This document shows, piece by piece, positions 1-5,137 of a stretch of DNA of 8,078 nt; position 1 is the stretch's first letter; every line of letters starts with the position of its first letter. This DNA is from Christensenellaceae bacterium (GTDB taxonomy: Bacteria > Bacillota > Clostridia > Christensenellales > Aristaeellaceae): assembly GCA_017881705.1 (NCBI GenBank), contig JADGQP010000152.1:1-8078 (forward strand), in the 5' to 3' direction. Below the pieces are notes generated by a model that saw only the letters and a program-made list of their open reading frames with translations, was not told the origin of the DNA and did no database searches. A program made the translations under genes and the position numbers.

Positions 1-230
1 GGCATACGCCGTTCTTCAACGGCTATCGTCCGCAGTTCTACTTCCGCACCACCGACGTGACCGGCGACATCAAGCTGCCGGACGGCGTGGAAATGGTCAT
101 GCCGGGCGACCATATCGACATGGAAATTCAACTGATCACCCCGATCGCCATCGAGCAGGGCCTGCGCTTCGCTATCCGCGAGGGTGGCCGCACAGTCGGC
201 TCCGGCGTTGTCTCCAAGGTGATCAACTAA
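1..230 (+). CDS. tuf: Elongation factor Tu, C-terminal fragment (5' end outside window)
   Basis: Codons run in frame from base 3 to a TAA at 228-230 and give the last 75 residues of EF-Tu. This is most of domain 3 of the GTPase that delivers aminoacyl-tRNA to the ribosomal A site. Visible family sequence includes HTPFFNGYRPQFYFRTTDVTG at the start (quoted in part: GYRPQFYFRTTDVTG), VMPGDHIDM in the middle and FAIREGGRTVGSGVV near the end. The G domain and domain 2 lie upstream of the window. The gene precedes rpmG-secE-nusG, the position of the second tuf copy (tufB) in many bacteria. Whether another tuf exists in this genome cannot be seen here. Identification is secure because EF-Tu is extremely conserved. 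Confidence 0.97.
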   Translation, partial: HTPFFNGYRPQFYFRTTDVTGDIKLPDGVEMVMPGDHIDMEIQLITPIAIEQGLRFAIREGGRTVGSGVVSKVIN

Positions 231-402
231 CCGGAACGCCGATGTTTCCAGGCCCCGCGGCGGCTTTGCCCCGCATTCGTCTCCGTGCGCAGACGGCCAC
301 AAGCCTTAGCGCCGGGGACGGGGTCGCAAGCATGCACCGCCTGTGGTTTTCGCCAAGGCGGAACCCATAGGCTTAAATACCCCACAGTAGGAGGTGGCGG
401 AC
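231..402 (+). other. tuf-rpmG spacer, GC-rich, no gene
   Basis: This 172-base spacer holds no convincing reading frame and no tRNA; there is no GGTTCRA-type T-arm. It contains a short dyad at 278-282/291-295 (CGTCT/AGACG) and a longer imperfect hairpin at 339-372, listed separately. An internal promoter is possible, but I see no clear -35/-10 pair. Confidence 0.6.
339..372 (+). promoter_or_regulatory. Imperfect hairpin upstream of rpmG (attenuator-like)
   Basis: The arms 339-353 and 358-372 pair around a CAAG loop. They form an outer GCCTGT/ATAGGC-type helix with one G-T pair, then GGTT/AACC, then CGC/GCG, interrupted by small bulges. The sequence behind it is TTAAATACC, too poor in T for a classical intrinsic terminator. 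An alternative helix joins CTGTGG (341-346) with CCACAG (382-387), which is mutually exclusive with the first and ends just before the rpmG ribosome binding site. The pairing is seen in the sequence; a regulatory role is inferred. Confidence 0.4.
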
Positions 403-564
403 ATGGCGAGCGTTGCCCGCAGCAAGGTTATGCTGGCTTGCACCGAATGCAAGCAGCGCAATTACAACTCCAAGAAGAACAAGAAGAACACCCCTGATCG
501 CATCGAATTAAACAAGTACTGCCGTTTCTGCAAAAAGCACACGCTTCATCGCGAAACGAAGTAA
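403..564 (+). CDS. rpmG: 50S ribosomal protein L33 (zinc-ribbon, C+ form)
   Basis: The gene encodes a 53-residue protein of the large ribosomal subunit. Two CxxC pairs, C13-x2-C16 (ACTECK) and C40-x2-C43 (YCRFCKK), form the zinc knuckle of the C+ paralogue class. The core RNYNSKKNKKNTPDRIELNK and the ending LHRETK are typical of bacterial L33. The ATG at 403 follows AGGAGGTGG (389-397) at normal spacing. Its place directly before secE is the classical one in Firmicutes. In some species the cysteine-containing form is repressed under zinc limitation in favour of a cysteine-free paralogue; nothing here shows a Zur site. Confidence 0.96.
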   Translation: MASVARSKVMLACTECKQRNYNSKKNKKNTPDRIELNKYCRFCKKHTLHRETK

Positions 565-592
565 CGCGGCACGATGAGAAGGAGTGAGAAAC

Positions 593-865
593 ATGGCTGA
601 CGAGAAAAAGGCTGTGCCCAAGGCGAAGAAAGCGAATTTCTTCGTACGTTTCGGCAACGGTTTCGTCAATTTTTTCAAGAGAATTGGCACATCGTTTAGA
701 AACATGTGGCACGAGCTGAAAAAGGTCACTTGGCCCACAAAGGACAAGCTGCTTAACTACACCATCATCGTGGTGATTGTGATGGTCTTCCTGATGGTGA
801 TCATCGGCCTGCTGGACACAGGTGCATCCGCGTTGGTGAACCTGATTATGTCCTCCAAGGCATAA
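593..865 (+). CDS. secE: Preprotein translocase subunit SecE
   Basis: This 90-residue protein is the small essential clamp subunit of the SecYEG membrane channel. The N-terminal 30 residues are basic and lysine-rich. They are followed by the conserved amphipathic helix and hinge FRNMWHELKKVTWPTKDKL (about 35-53) and one transmembrane segment (about 57-74, rich in I, V, M and L). This is the short, single-span Gram-positive form rather than the three-span enterobacterial one, although the charged N-terminus makes it longer than the roughly 60-residue Bacillus protein. I chose the ATG at 593 because AAGGAG (579-584) lies 8 bases before it; an in-frame GTG at 584 overlaps that site. The gene lies 28 bases after rpmG and ends within the nusG ribosome binding site, so translation is probably coupled to nusG. 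Confidence 0.96.
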   Translation: MADEKKAVPKAKKANFFVRFGNGFVNFFKRIGTSFRNMWHELKKVTWPTKDKLLNYTIIVVIVMVFLMVIIGLLDTGASALVNLIMSSKA

Positions 866-875
866 GGAGATCGCA

Positions 876-1409
876 ATGGCCGAGAAAACCAAGGAACCCT
901 GCTGGTATGTGGTGCATACCTATTCGGGCTACGAAAACAAGGTTAAGGATAACATTGAAAAGTCTGTTGAAAACAACGGCATGCAGGACTTGATTCTCGA
1001 CGTGCGCGTACCCGTGGAGGACGTGGTGGAGATCAAGAACAATCGCCGTGTGAAAAGCCAGCGCAAAGTCTATCCCGGGTACGTGCTTGTGCATATGATC
1101 GAGACCAGCGAAAGCTGGTACCTGGTGCGTAACACCCGCGGGGTAACCGGCTTTGTCGGCCCCGACAGCAAACCTGTCGCCTTAACGCCCGAAGAGGTGA
1201 ACATGATGCTCTCCACACAGCAAAACAGTGTGGAGTTCGGCATCGCCATCGGCGAAGAGGTCCGTATCCTTTCCGGCCCGCTGGAAAATTTCACGGGTAT
1301 CGTGGAGGACGTGGATACCGTACGGCAAAAATTGACCGTGAAGGTAAAGATGTTCCTGGGCCGCGAAATGCCTGTGGAAGTCGACCTGCAAGACGTGGTC
1401 AAGGTCTGA
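876..1409 (+). CDS. nusG: Transcription termination/antitermination factor NusG
   Basis: This 177-residue protein is close to the usual length of about 180. The NGN domain starts at WYVVHTYSGYENKVKDNIEK (about 10-29) and binds the RNA polymerase clamp. It includes PGYVLVHM and WYLVRNTRGVTGFVG. The C-terminal KOW domain (about 126-177) reads GEEVRILSGPLENFTGIV and ends with PVEVDLQDV. It is the surface that contacts ribosomal S10 or Rho in studied species. There is no inserted domain between NGN and KOW. AAGGAGA (864-870) overlaps the secE stop and sets the ATG at 876, so secE and nusG are tightly coupled. Confidence 0.97.
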   Translation: MAEKTKEPCWYVVHTYSGYENKVKDNIEKSVENNGMQDLILDVRVPVEDVVEIKNNRRVKSQRKVYPGYVLVHMIETSESWYLVRNTRGVTGFVGPDSKPVALTPEEVNMMLSTQQNSVEFGIAIGEEVRILSGPLENFTGIVEDVDTVRQKLTVKVKMFLGREMPVEVDLQDVVKV

Positions 1410-1417
1410 GCCATTCC

Positions 1418-1478
1418 CCGCCGCATCGGCGGCGTAATCCGGCGCGCGCAGGAGTGCGCGCCCAGGCGGGCAACCGCC
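1418..1478 (+). promoter_or_regulatory. Three tandem GC-rich hairpins behind nusG
   Basis: Three perfect or near-perfect stem-loops follow one another. The first is CCGCCG-CAT-CGGCGG (1418-1432). The second is a 9-bp helix 1441-1449/1454-1462 with loop AGGA and one G-T pair. The third is GGCGG-GCAA-CCGCC (1465-1478) with a GNRA-type GCAA tetraloop. None is followed by a T run, so they do not look like intrinsic terminators. They could be an RNA-stabilising or processing structure or a pause region between the nusG and rplK cistrons. The structures are seen directly; function is unknown. Confidence 0.55.
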
Positions 1479-1528
1479 GCTACACCCGCTTGCCATGTCG
1501 GCCCCCAGGACCGTCCGGCATTTGGGTC

Positions 1529-1561
1529 GTGGGAGGAACGAAACCGTTCCGCATTACCACA
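1529..1561 (+). promoter_or_regulatory. Probable ribosomal protein L1 binding site before rplK
   Basis: GTGG (1529-1532) pairs with CCAC (1557-1560). Inside is a perfect 6-bp helix GGAACG/CGTTCC (1535-1540/1545-1550) with an AAAC loop. The two helices are separated by an asymmetric internal loop, GA on the left and GCATTA on the right. This GUGGGAGG...UACCAC layout matches the L1-stalk segment of 23S rRNA, which in E. coli also has GGUGGGAGG facing AUACCACC. L1 is known to repress its own operon by binding such an rRNA mimic in the mRNA. The element ends 4 bases before the rplK GAGGAGG site, well placed to block initiation. Protein binding is inferred. Confidence 0.75.
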
Positions 1562-1582
1562 GATTGAGGAGGTTCCAATACC

Positions 1583-2008
1583 ATGGCTAAGAAAGTGCAA
1601 TCCATCATAAAGCTGCAGGTTACCGCCGCCAAAGCGACGCCGGCGCCGCCTATCGGCCCCGCGCTGGGTCAGCATGGCGTGAACATTCCGGGTTTCTGCA
1701 AAGAGTTCAATGAGCGCACGGCAAAAGAAGCCGGTATGATCATCCCCGTGGTGATCACCGTGTATTCCGACCGTACGTTCACCTTCATCACCAAAACGCC
1801 GCCCGTTCCCATCCTGATTAAAAAGGAACTGGGCATCGAAACCGCCAGCGGCCGCCCCAACCGCGACAAGGTCGGCATGCTCACCAAGGCGCAGGTGCGT
1901 AAGATCGCCGAAATCAAACGCCCCGATGAAAACGCCACGGAAATCGAGAGCATCGAAAGCATGGTGCGCGGCACCGCGCGCTCCATGGGCATCACGGTAG
2001 AGGAATAA
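1583..2008 (+). CDS. rplK: 50S ribosomal protein L11
   Basis: This 141-residue protein is the standard length. It forms the base of the ribosomal GTPase-associated stalk, where EF-G and stringent factor act. The N-terminal domain has KLQVTAAKATPAPPIGPALG and QHGVNIPGFCKEFN (about 10-43). The C-terminal rRNA-binding domain includes TPPVPILIKKELGIETASG and ends with the signature GTARSMGITVE. GAGGAGG (1566-1572) lies 10 bases before the ATG. The gene sits 173 bases after nusG, behind the hairpins and the predicted L1 site, and 67 bases before rplA. Expression is probably controlled by L1. Confidence 0.98.
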   Translation: MAKKVQSIIKLQVTAAKATPAPPIGPALGQHGVNIPGFCKEFNERTAKEAGMIIPVVITVYSDRTFTFITKTPPVPILIKKELGIETASGRPNRDKVGMLTKAQVRKIAEIKRPDENATEIESIESMVRGTARSMGITVEE

Positions 2009-2029
2009 CCGCAGGTAACCCTAAACGTT

Positions 2030-2060
2030 TGTGGGAGGACATTGTGCCGTTACGACCACA
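2030..2060 (+). promoter_or_regulatory. Probable second ribosomal protein L1 binding site, before rplA
   Basis: TGTGG (2030-2034) pairs with CCACA (2056-2060). It encloses GG/CC (2037-2038/2047-2048) and a short CA/TG extension with a bulged A. As in the copy before rplK, the left internal loop is GA, giving GTGGGAGG, and the right side is 7 unpaired bases (GTTACGA). The inner helix sequence differs from the first copy while the fold is kept, which supports a structural rather than a sequence constraint. The closing helix directly abuts the rplA ribosome binding site GGGAGG (2061-2066). Confidence 0.7.
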
Positions 2061-2075
2061 GGGAGGAATTGAACG

Positions 2076-2765
2076 ATGAAACACGGTAAACATTACGTAG
2101 ACAGCGTTAAGCTGATCGACCCCCTTAAAGCCTATGATCCCAATGAGGGCTGCGACCTCGTTTGCAAGACCAGCAAGGCGAAATTTGACGAGACCGTCGA
2201 AATTTCCTGCCGTCTGGGCGTCGATCCCCGCCACGCGGACCAGCAGGTTCGCGGCGCTGTAGTACTGCCCCATGGCACCGGCCGTATCGTGCGCGTGTTG
2301 GTTATCACCAAAGGCGACAAGATCAAGGAAGCCGAGGCCGCGGGCGCGGATTTCATTGGCGGCGAGGAAATGGTACAGAAGATCCAGGCGGAAAACTGGT
2401 TTGGCTACGATGTTATCGTCGCCACGCCGGATATGATGGGTGTCGTCGGCCGCATCGGCCGCATCCTTGGCCCCAAAGGCTTGATGCCTAACCCGAAGTC
2501 CGGCACGGTTACCATGGATCTGGCCAAGGCCATCAACGATATCAAGGCCGGCAAGGTCGAGTACCGCGTGGACAAAACCGCTATTATCCATTGCCCCGTG
2601 GGCAAAGCCTCTTTTGGCCCCGAAAAAATTGGCGAGAACCTCAAGGCGCTGATGGATGCAATCAACAAGGCGAAGCCTTCTACCGCGAAGGGCATTTATA
2701 TCCGTTCGCTGTACATCAGCTCCACCATGGGCCCGTCCATTAAGCTCAACCCGTTGAAATTCTAA
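2076..2765 (+). CDS. rplA: 50S ribosomal protein L1
   Basis: This 229-residue protein is the usual length. It binds the mobile L1 stalk of 23S rRNA beside the ribosomal E site and in many bacteria represses translation of its own mRNA. The family signature GRIGRILGPKGLMPNPKSG is at 125-143. Other typical parts are VRGAVVLPHGTGR, AGADFIGGEEMVQKI and YRVDKTAIIHCPVGKASF, and the ending YISSTMGPSIKL. The ATG at 2076 follows GGGAGG (2061-2066) with 9 bases between. The gene is the last in the operon: a strong terminator starts 22 bases after its stop, and no rplJ follows. Confidence 0.98.
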   Translation: MKHGKHYVDSVKLIDPLKAYDPNEGCDLVCKTSKAKFDETVEISCRLGVDPRHADQQVRGAVVLPHGTGRIVRVLVITKGDKIKEAEAAGADFIGGEEMVQKIQAENWFGYDVIVATPDMMGVVGRIGRILGPKGLMPNPKSGTVTMDLAKAINDIKAGKVEYRVDKTAIIHCPVGKASFGPEKIGENLKALMDAINKAKPSTAKGIYIRSLYISSTMGPSIKLNPLKF

Positions 2766-2786
2766 GCACGTAAGCGTTATAAAAGC

Positions 2787-2815
2787 AAAGCGGAAGCCGT
2801 AACGGCTTCCGCTTT
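2787..2815 (+). terminator. Intrinsic terminator of the tuf-rplA operon, probably bidirectional
   Basis: A perfect 13-bp helix (2787-2799/2803-2815, GCGGAAGCCG in one arm) closes on a TAA triloop. On the + strand it is followed by ATTTATC. With the three A-T pairs at its base, it gives TTTATTTAT after the GC core. On the - strand the same stem is followed by GCTTTTATAA, so it can also stop leftward transcripts from the capA side. It lies between converging operons, which fits. Confidence 0.88.
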
Positions 2816-2820
2816 ATTTA

Positions 2821-2983
2821 TCGACAAAGTGGCTGCGCCACTTTGTCGAGCTTACTCCCTTCCTCTGTTCGCTTCGCTTACGGGCGGGAAAGGGCGCCGA
2901 AAAACCTTGCTGCGCAAGGCTTCCGAAACCACCGCGCATGTCGCTGGTTTCGGATTTCAATCGGTGGGTTTCGGCCCCCCGAT
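2821..2983. repeat. Cluster of close-packed palindromes in the rplA-capA spacer
   Basis: Perfect and near-perfect inverted repeats fill this stretch. The first is a 13-bp stem with TGC loop at 2821-2833/2837-2849 (GACAAAGTGGC arm). A weaker CCCTT/AAGGG pairing is at 2857-2861/2890-2894. CCTTGC-TGC-GCAAGG is at 2905-2919. A 10-bp TCCGAAACCA/TGGTTTCGGA stem is at 2922-2931/2945-2954, with an inner GCG/CGC. ATCGG/CCGAT plus GGG/CCC is at 2960-2983. Two of them share the same TGC triloop. No reading frame here looks coding. A multi-copy intergenic palindromic repeat is the leading idea; a structured RNA is the alternative. Confidence 0.6.
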
Positions 2984-3117
2984 ACCCCTAAATCGGTAAG
3001 TCAACAGTCTGTGCATAAGCTGTTTTAGTTTCCGTTTTTACGTATCCTAAAAGTAAACATAGGTACTTATAATTCTCGGGTACATTTTCTGGAATGTCAC
3101 GGCTGTTTCGTACACGG
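2984..3117. other. Non-coding tail between palindrome cluster and capA stop
   Basis: This lower-GC stretch lies downstream of the minus-strand capA gene. A weak ACATT/AATGT dyad is present near 3083-3098 without a T run. I see no gene, promoter or convincing terminator in it; leftward transcription probably ends further on, in the palindrome cluster or the rplA terminator. Confidence 0.5.
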
Positions 3118-4155
3118 TCACGGTTCGCTTGCGGGCAGAAACGCATACGTCCTGCTGGAATCGCTTTGGGTGTACTCTCCTTCCGTATCGGCGCTGTCCG
3201 CATCCATCAGGCCAAACACCGACTGTGCCGCCTCGCCCGTGACCAGCCTGGGCTGGTAGTCGTTGTTCACGGGATCGCCCGATATATTCGCCGGATAAAG
3301 ATTCGTCTGCTGCCCCAGGTATTGACCGTCGTCGCTAAAGCGCAGTGTAACGCGCGGCACGAGGCATTCGTTGGCGCGCACCAGCACATTGCCGCCGAAA
3401 AGGAAGTTCCCCAGGCTGTAAAAGATCGTTCGGTTTTGGTAGACCTCCATCCCCTGCACCACATGGGGATGATGTCCCACCACCAGGTCCGCGCCCGCGT
3501 CGATCACCATACGCGCCACTTCCGTTTGTACTTTGCTGTGGCTGGTGGCATATTCCTCGCCAAAGTGGAGCGCGCAAACAACGGCGTCCGCGCCATCCGC
3601 TTTAAGTTTGCGGATATACGCCGCGATATCGTCGCGCTTGTTGAACCCTACGCCCCAAAAACCGCAAAAGGCGACCGTAACACCGTCCTTTTGATACAGG
3701 AAGGTTTCGCCGTTGCCAAAGGGTTTCACACCCGCGGTGGCCAACGCTTTAAGCGTGCTCCTGCGACCCTTGGCGCCGTAATCGCCGGTGTGGTTATTGG
3801 CCAAGCTCACCGCGTCGATTCCGCCTAATGTGAGGATCTTTGCATAATCCGGCAGACCCCGGAAACAATAAGTTTTATTTGCCGCTCCTGAAGCGTTGGT
3901 TTTCAGCACGCCCTCAAAGTTTCCTACCGTGAGGTCGTCCTGTGAGAAAAAGTCCTTCATCTTGGCAAGGAAATACGCGTAACCGTATTGGTTTACATAC
4001 GCGGCAAACGAATTATCCTGAAAAAGCAAACGATCCTCACAGCCTACGGTGCAGTCCCCTACAAACGTAAACGTAATCTGCTTATCCGCCAGCGCCGGAG
4101 CGAACCACAGAACCCCGATCAATAATAAAGCCAGCCAGCTATTACCCTTCCGCAC
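3118..4155 (-). CDS. CapA family (PGA_cap) metallophosphoesterase-like secreted protein
   Basis: The gene encodes a 345-residue protein starting at a GTG. The N-terminus is a clean Sec signal peptide: RK, hydrophobic LALLLIGVLWF, and cleavage predicted after ALA (residue 23). The rest is one CapA/PGA_cap domain with FVGDCTVGC (31-39), VGNFEG (77-82), SLANNHTGDYG (117-127), HFGEEY (197-202), GHHPHVVQG (227-235) and FYSLGNFLFG. These are the Asp, Asn and His ligand motifs of the calcineurin-like fold. Relatives take part in poly-gamma-glutamate or other envelope polymer metabolism, but many have no proven reaction. I chose GTG 4155 because GGGGGAG lies 7 bases before it and the signal peptide follows at once; the longer frame from 4278 would add 41 residues that only shadow the previous gene. 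It overlaps the Lgt-like gene by 14 bases, so the two are coupled. Confidence 0.9.
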   Translation of the reverse strand: MRKGNSWLALLLIGVLWFAPALADKQITFTFVGDCTVGCEDRLLFQDNSFAAYVNQYGYAYFLAKMKDFFSQDDLTVGNFEGVLKTNASGAANKTYCFRGLPDYAKILTLGGIDAVSLANNHTGDYGAKGRRSTLKALATAGVKPFGNGETFLYQKDGVTVAFCGFWGVGFNKRDDIAAYIRKLKADGADAVVCALHFGEEYATSHSKVQTEVARMVIDAGADLVVGHHPHVVQGMEVYQNRTIFYSLGNFLFGGNVLVRANECLVPRVTLRFSDDGQYLGQQTNLYPANISGDPVNNDYQPRLVTGEAAQSVFGLMDADSADTEGEYTQSDSSRTYAFLPASEP

Positions 4156-5104
4156 GCGCGGTCTCCCCCTTCGCACCCCGATTGCGCATCGCCAGCCCGA
4201 GCGCCGCCAAAACAAAGAGCGCGGCGCAAAGAACGGCATAAAGTAAGATATTGGACAAAGAAGATTTGTCAAGCGCAAATTCTACCCATACCATCAACCC
4301 CGTTGATGCAACCACCGCCAGGCAAACGCCCGCCGTCAGCGTGCGCGTCGGCCGGGCGCGCGACAACCAAACGGCGATGGCGAACAACACAAGACCTAAC
4401 CCAAGCAACTGGTTGACCCGCACGAAACCGAAGCGCAAAAAATCGTCATTTCGCAGGCTTTCCAGCAGGATCTGCATCAGCCCGAAAAGGAGCATACCCG
4501 TGAGCGCCGCATCGCCGCGCCTGGCTCTGCGGCGATACACGAGCAGACCCCCGCAGAGGATCAGCGCCGTTACCGCTTCCCAAAAGAAAATCGGCATCAC
4601 CCAATCGCCATACGTATCCTGAACCGCCAGCGGAAACCATTGCAGCGCAACGTTATCCACGTAACTTCCAATGCCCTCCGTAGTGAAGACCTCCGCCAGG
4701 CGAATCCCTGCCAGTGCAAGCAGCGCCGCCGGTACGGCCAAGTCTGCCGTATCGGTTATCGGCACACCCAAAGCGAGTTTGAAAAGCCCCATCGCCAACA
4801 GCAAGCCCAGGCACGCGCCCACCAGCGAATACCCGCCCCAGTCCAGGCGCAGCGGAAAAGACGGCGAGTAATCCACCGCAAGAAAATCCACCCTTACGGC
4901 GCAATAACCTGCGCGCGCCATCAGCAGGCAGCACGGCACAGCTAACAGCGCAAACAGCAGCCCATCGGCAATTTTTCCCTTACGCTGTTTCTTCCAAAGC
5001 CAGGTAAACAACAGGCATCCCAGTGCCGCGGAGAATGCTACACACGCCCCGTAAGGGTAGAGAATCCTCCCCAAAACCGTTGCCATTGCAGCGGGTTCGT
5101 TCAT
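4142..5104 (-). CDS. Lgt-like integral membrane protein (diverged prolipoprotein diacylglyceryl transferase family)
   Basis: The gene encodes a 320-residue polytopic membrane protein of about seven or more hydrophobic spans, a little longer than typical Lgt (about 250-300). Family landmarks align: a WGGYSLVG segment (89-96), RLAEVFTTEGIG (135-146) for the RIGNFxxxEGxG motif, PIFFWEA (171-177), and LLESLRNDD plus VRVNQL (213-233). Ungapped counting on E. coli Lgt keeps R143 (R135), E151 (E143), G154 (G146) and E243 (E215). H103 becomes V95, N146 becomes E138 and R239 becomes Q211. True Lgt moves diacylglycerol from phosphatidylglycerol to lipobox cysteines; with these changes that reaction is doubtful. 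The C-terminus adds two extra spans and a charged tail. ATG 5104 is preferred, with GGAGGT 7 bases upstream, over the in-frame GTG at 5113, which overlaps that site. It lies 33 bases after the glycosidase gene. Confidence 0.8.
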   Translation of the reverse strand: MNEPAAMATVLGRILYPYGACVAFSAALGCLLFTWLWKKQRKGKIADGLLFALLAVPCCLLMARAGYCAVRVDFLAVDYSPSFPLRLDWGGYSLVGACLGLLLAMGLFKLALGVPITDTADLAVPAALLALAGIRLAEVFTTEGIGSYVDNVALQWFPLAVQDTYGDWVMPIFFWEAVTALILCGGLLVYRRRARRGDAALTGMLLFGLMQILLESLRNDDFLRFGFVRVNQLLGLGLVLFAIAVWLSRARPTRTLTAGVCLAVVASTGLMVWVEFALDKSSLSNILLYAVLCAALFVLAALGLAMRNRGAKGETARAEG

Positions 5105-5137
5105 TTTACCCACCTCCGTATCTGGCGGTTTGTTCGT

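Noticed and set aside
341..387. Third L1-binding site before rpmG
   Set aside because: The outer CTGTGG/CCACAG pairing is present, but the left strand lacks the GGGAGG element that the other two share.
231..402. tRNA gene between tuf and rpmG, as in the E. coli tufB region
   Set aside because: No T-arm GGTTCRA sequence, acceptor stem or clover-leaf arrangement is visible.
285..497. Plus-strand frame overlapping the rpmG start
   Set aside because: It shadows the conserved L33 gene in another frame and has no family resemblance.
2787..2849. L10 leader/attenuator before rplJ
   Set aside because: No rplJ or rplL follows; the next genes are on the opposite strand, so this is an ordinary operon-end terminator plus repeat.
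2843..3028. 61-residue plus-strand frame in the palindrome cluster
   Set aside because: Its sequence is dictated by the inverted repeats and it has no ribosome binding site.
3094..3828. 244-residue plus-strand frame opposite capA
   Set aside because: It is the antisense shadow of the well-supported CapA gene; the long open frame comes from GC-rich codon bias.
4156..4278. Longer start for the CapA protein at 4278
   Set aside because: The extra 41 residues are read from inside the Lgt-like gene in another frame, are Arg/Trp-rich and unlike a signal peptide, while GTG 4155 has a good ribosome binding site and is followed at once by a clean signal peptide.
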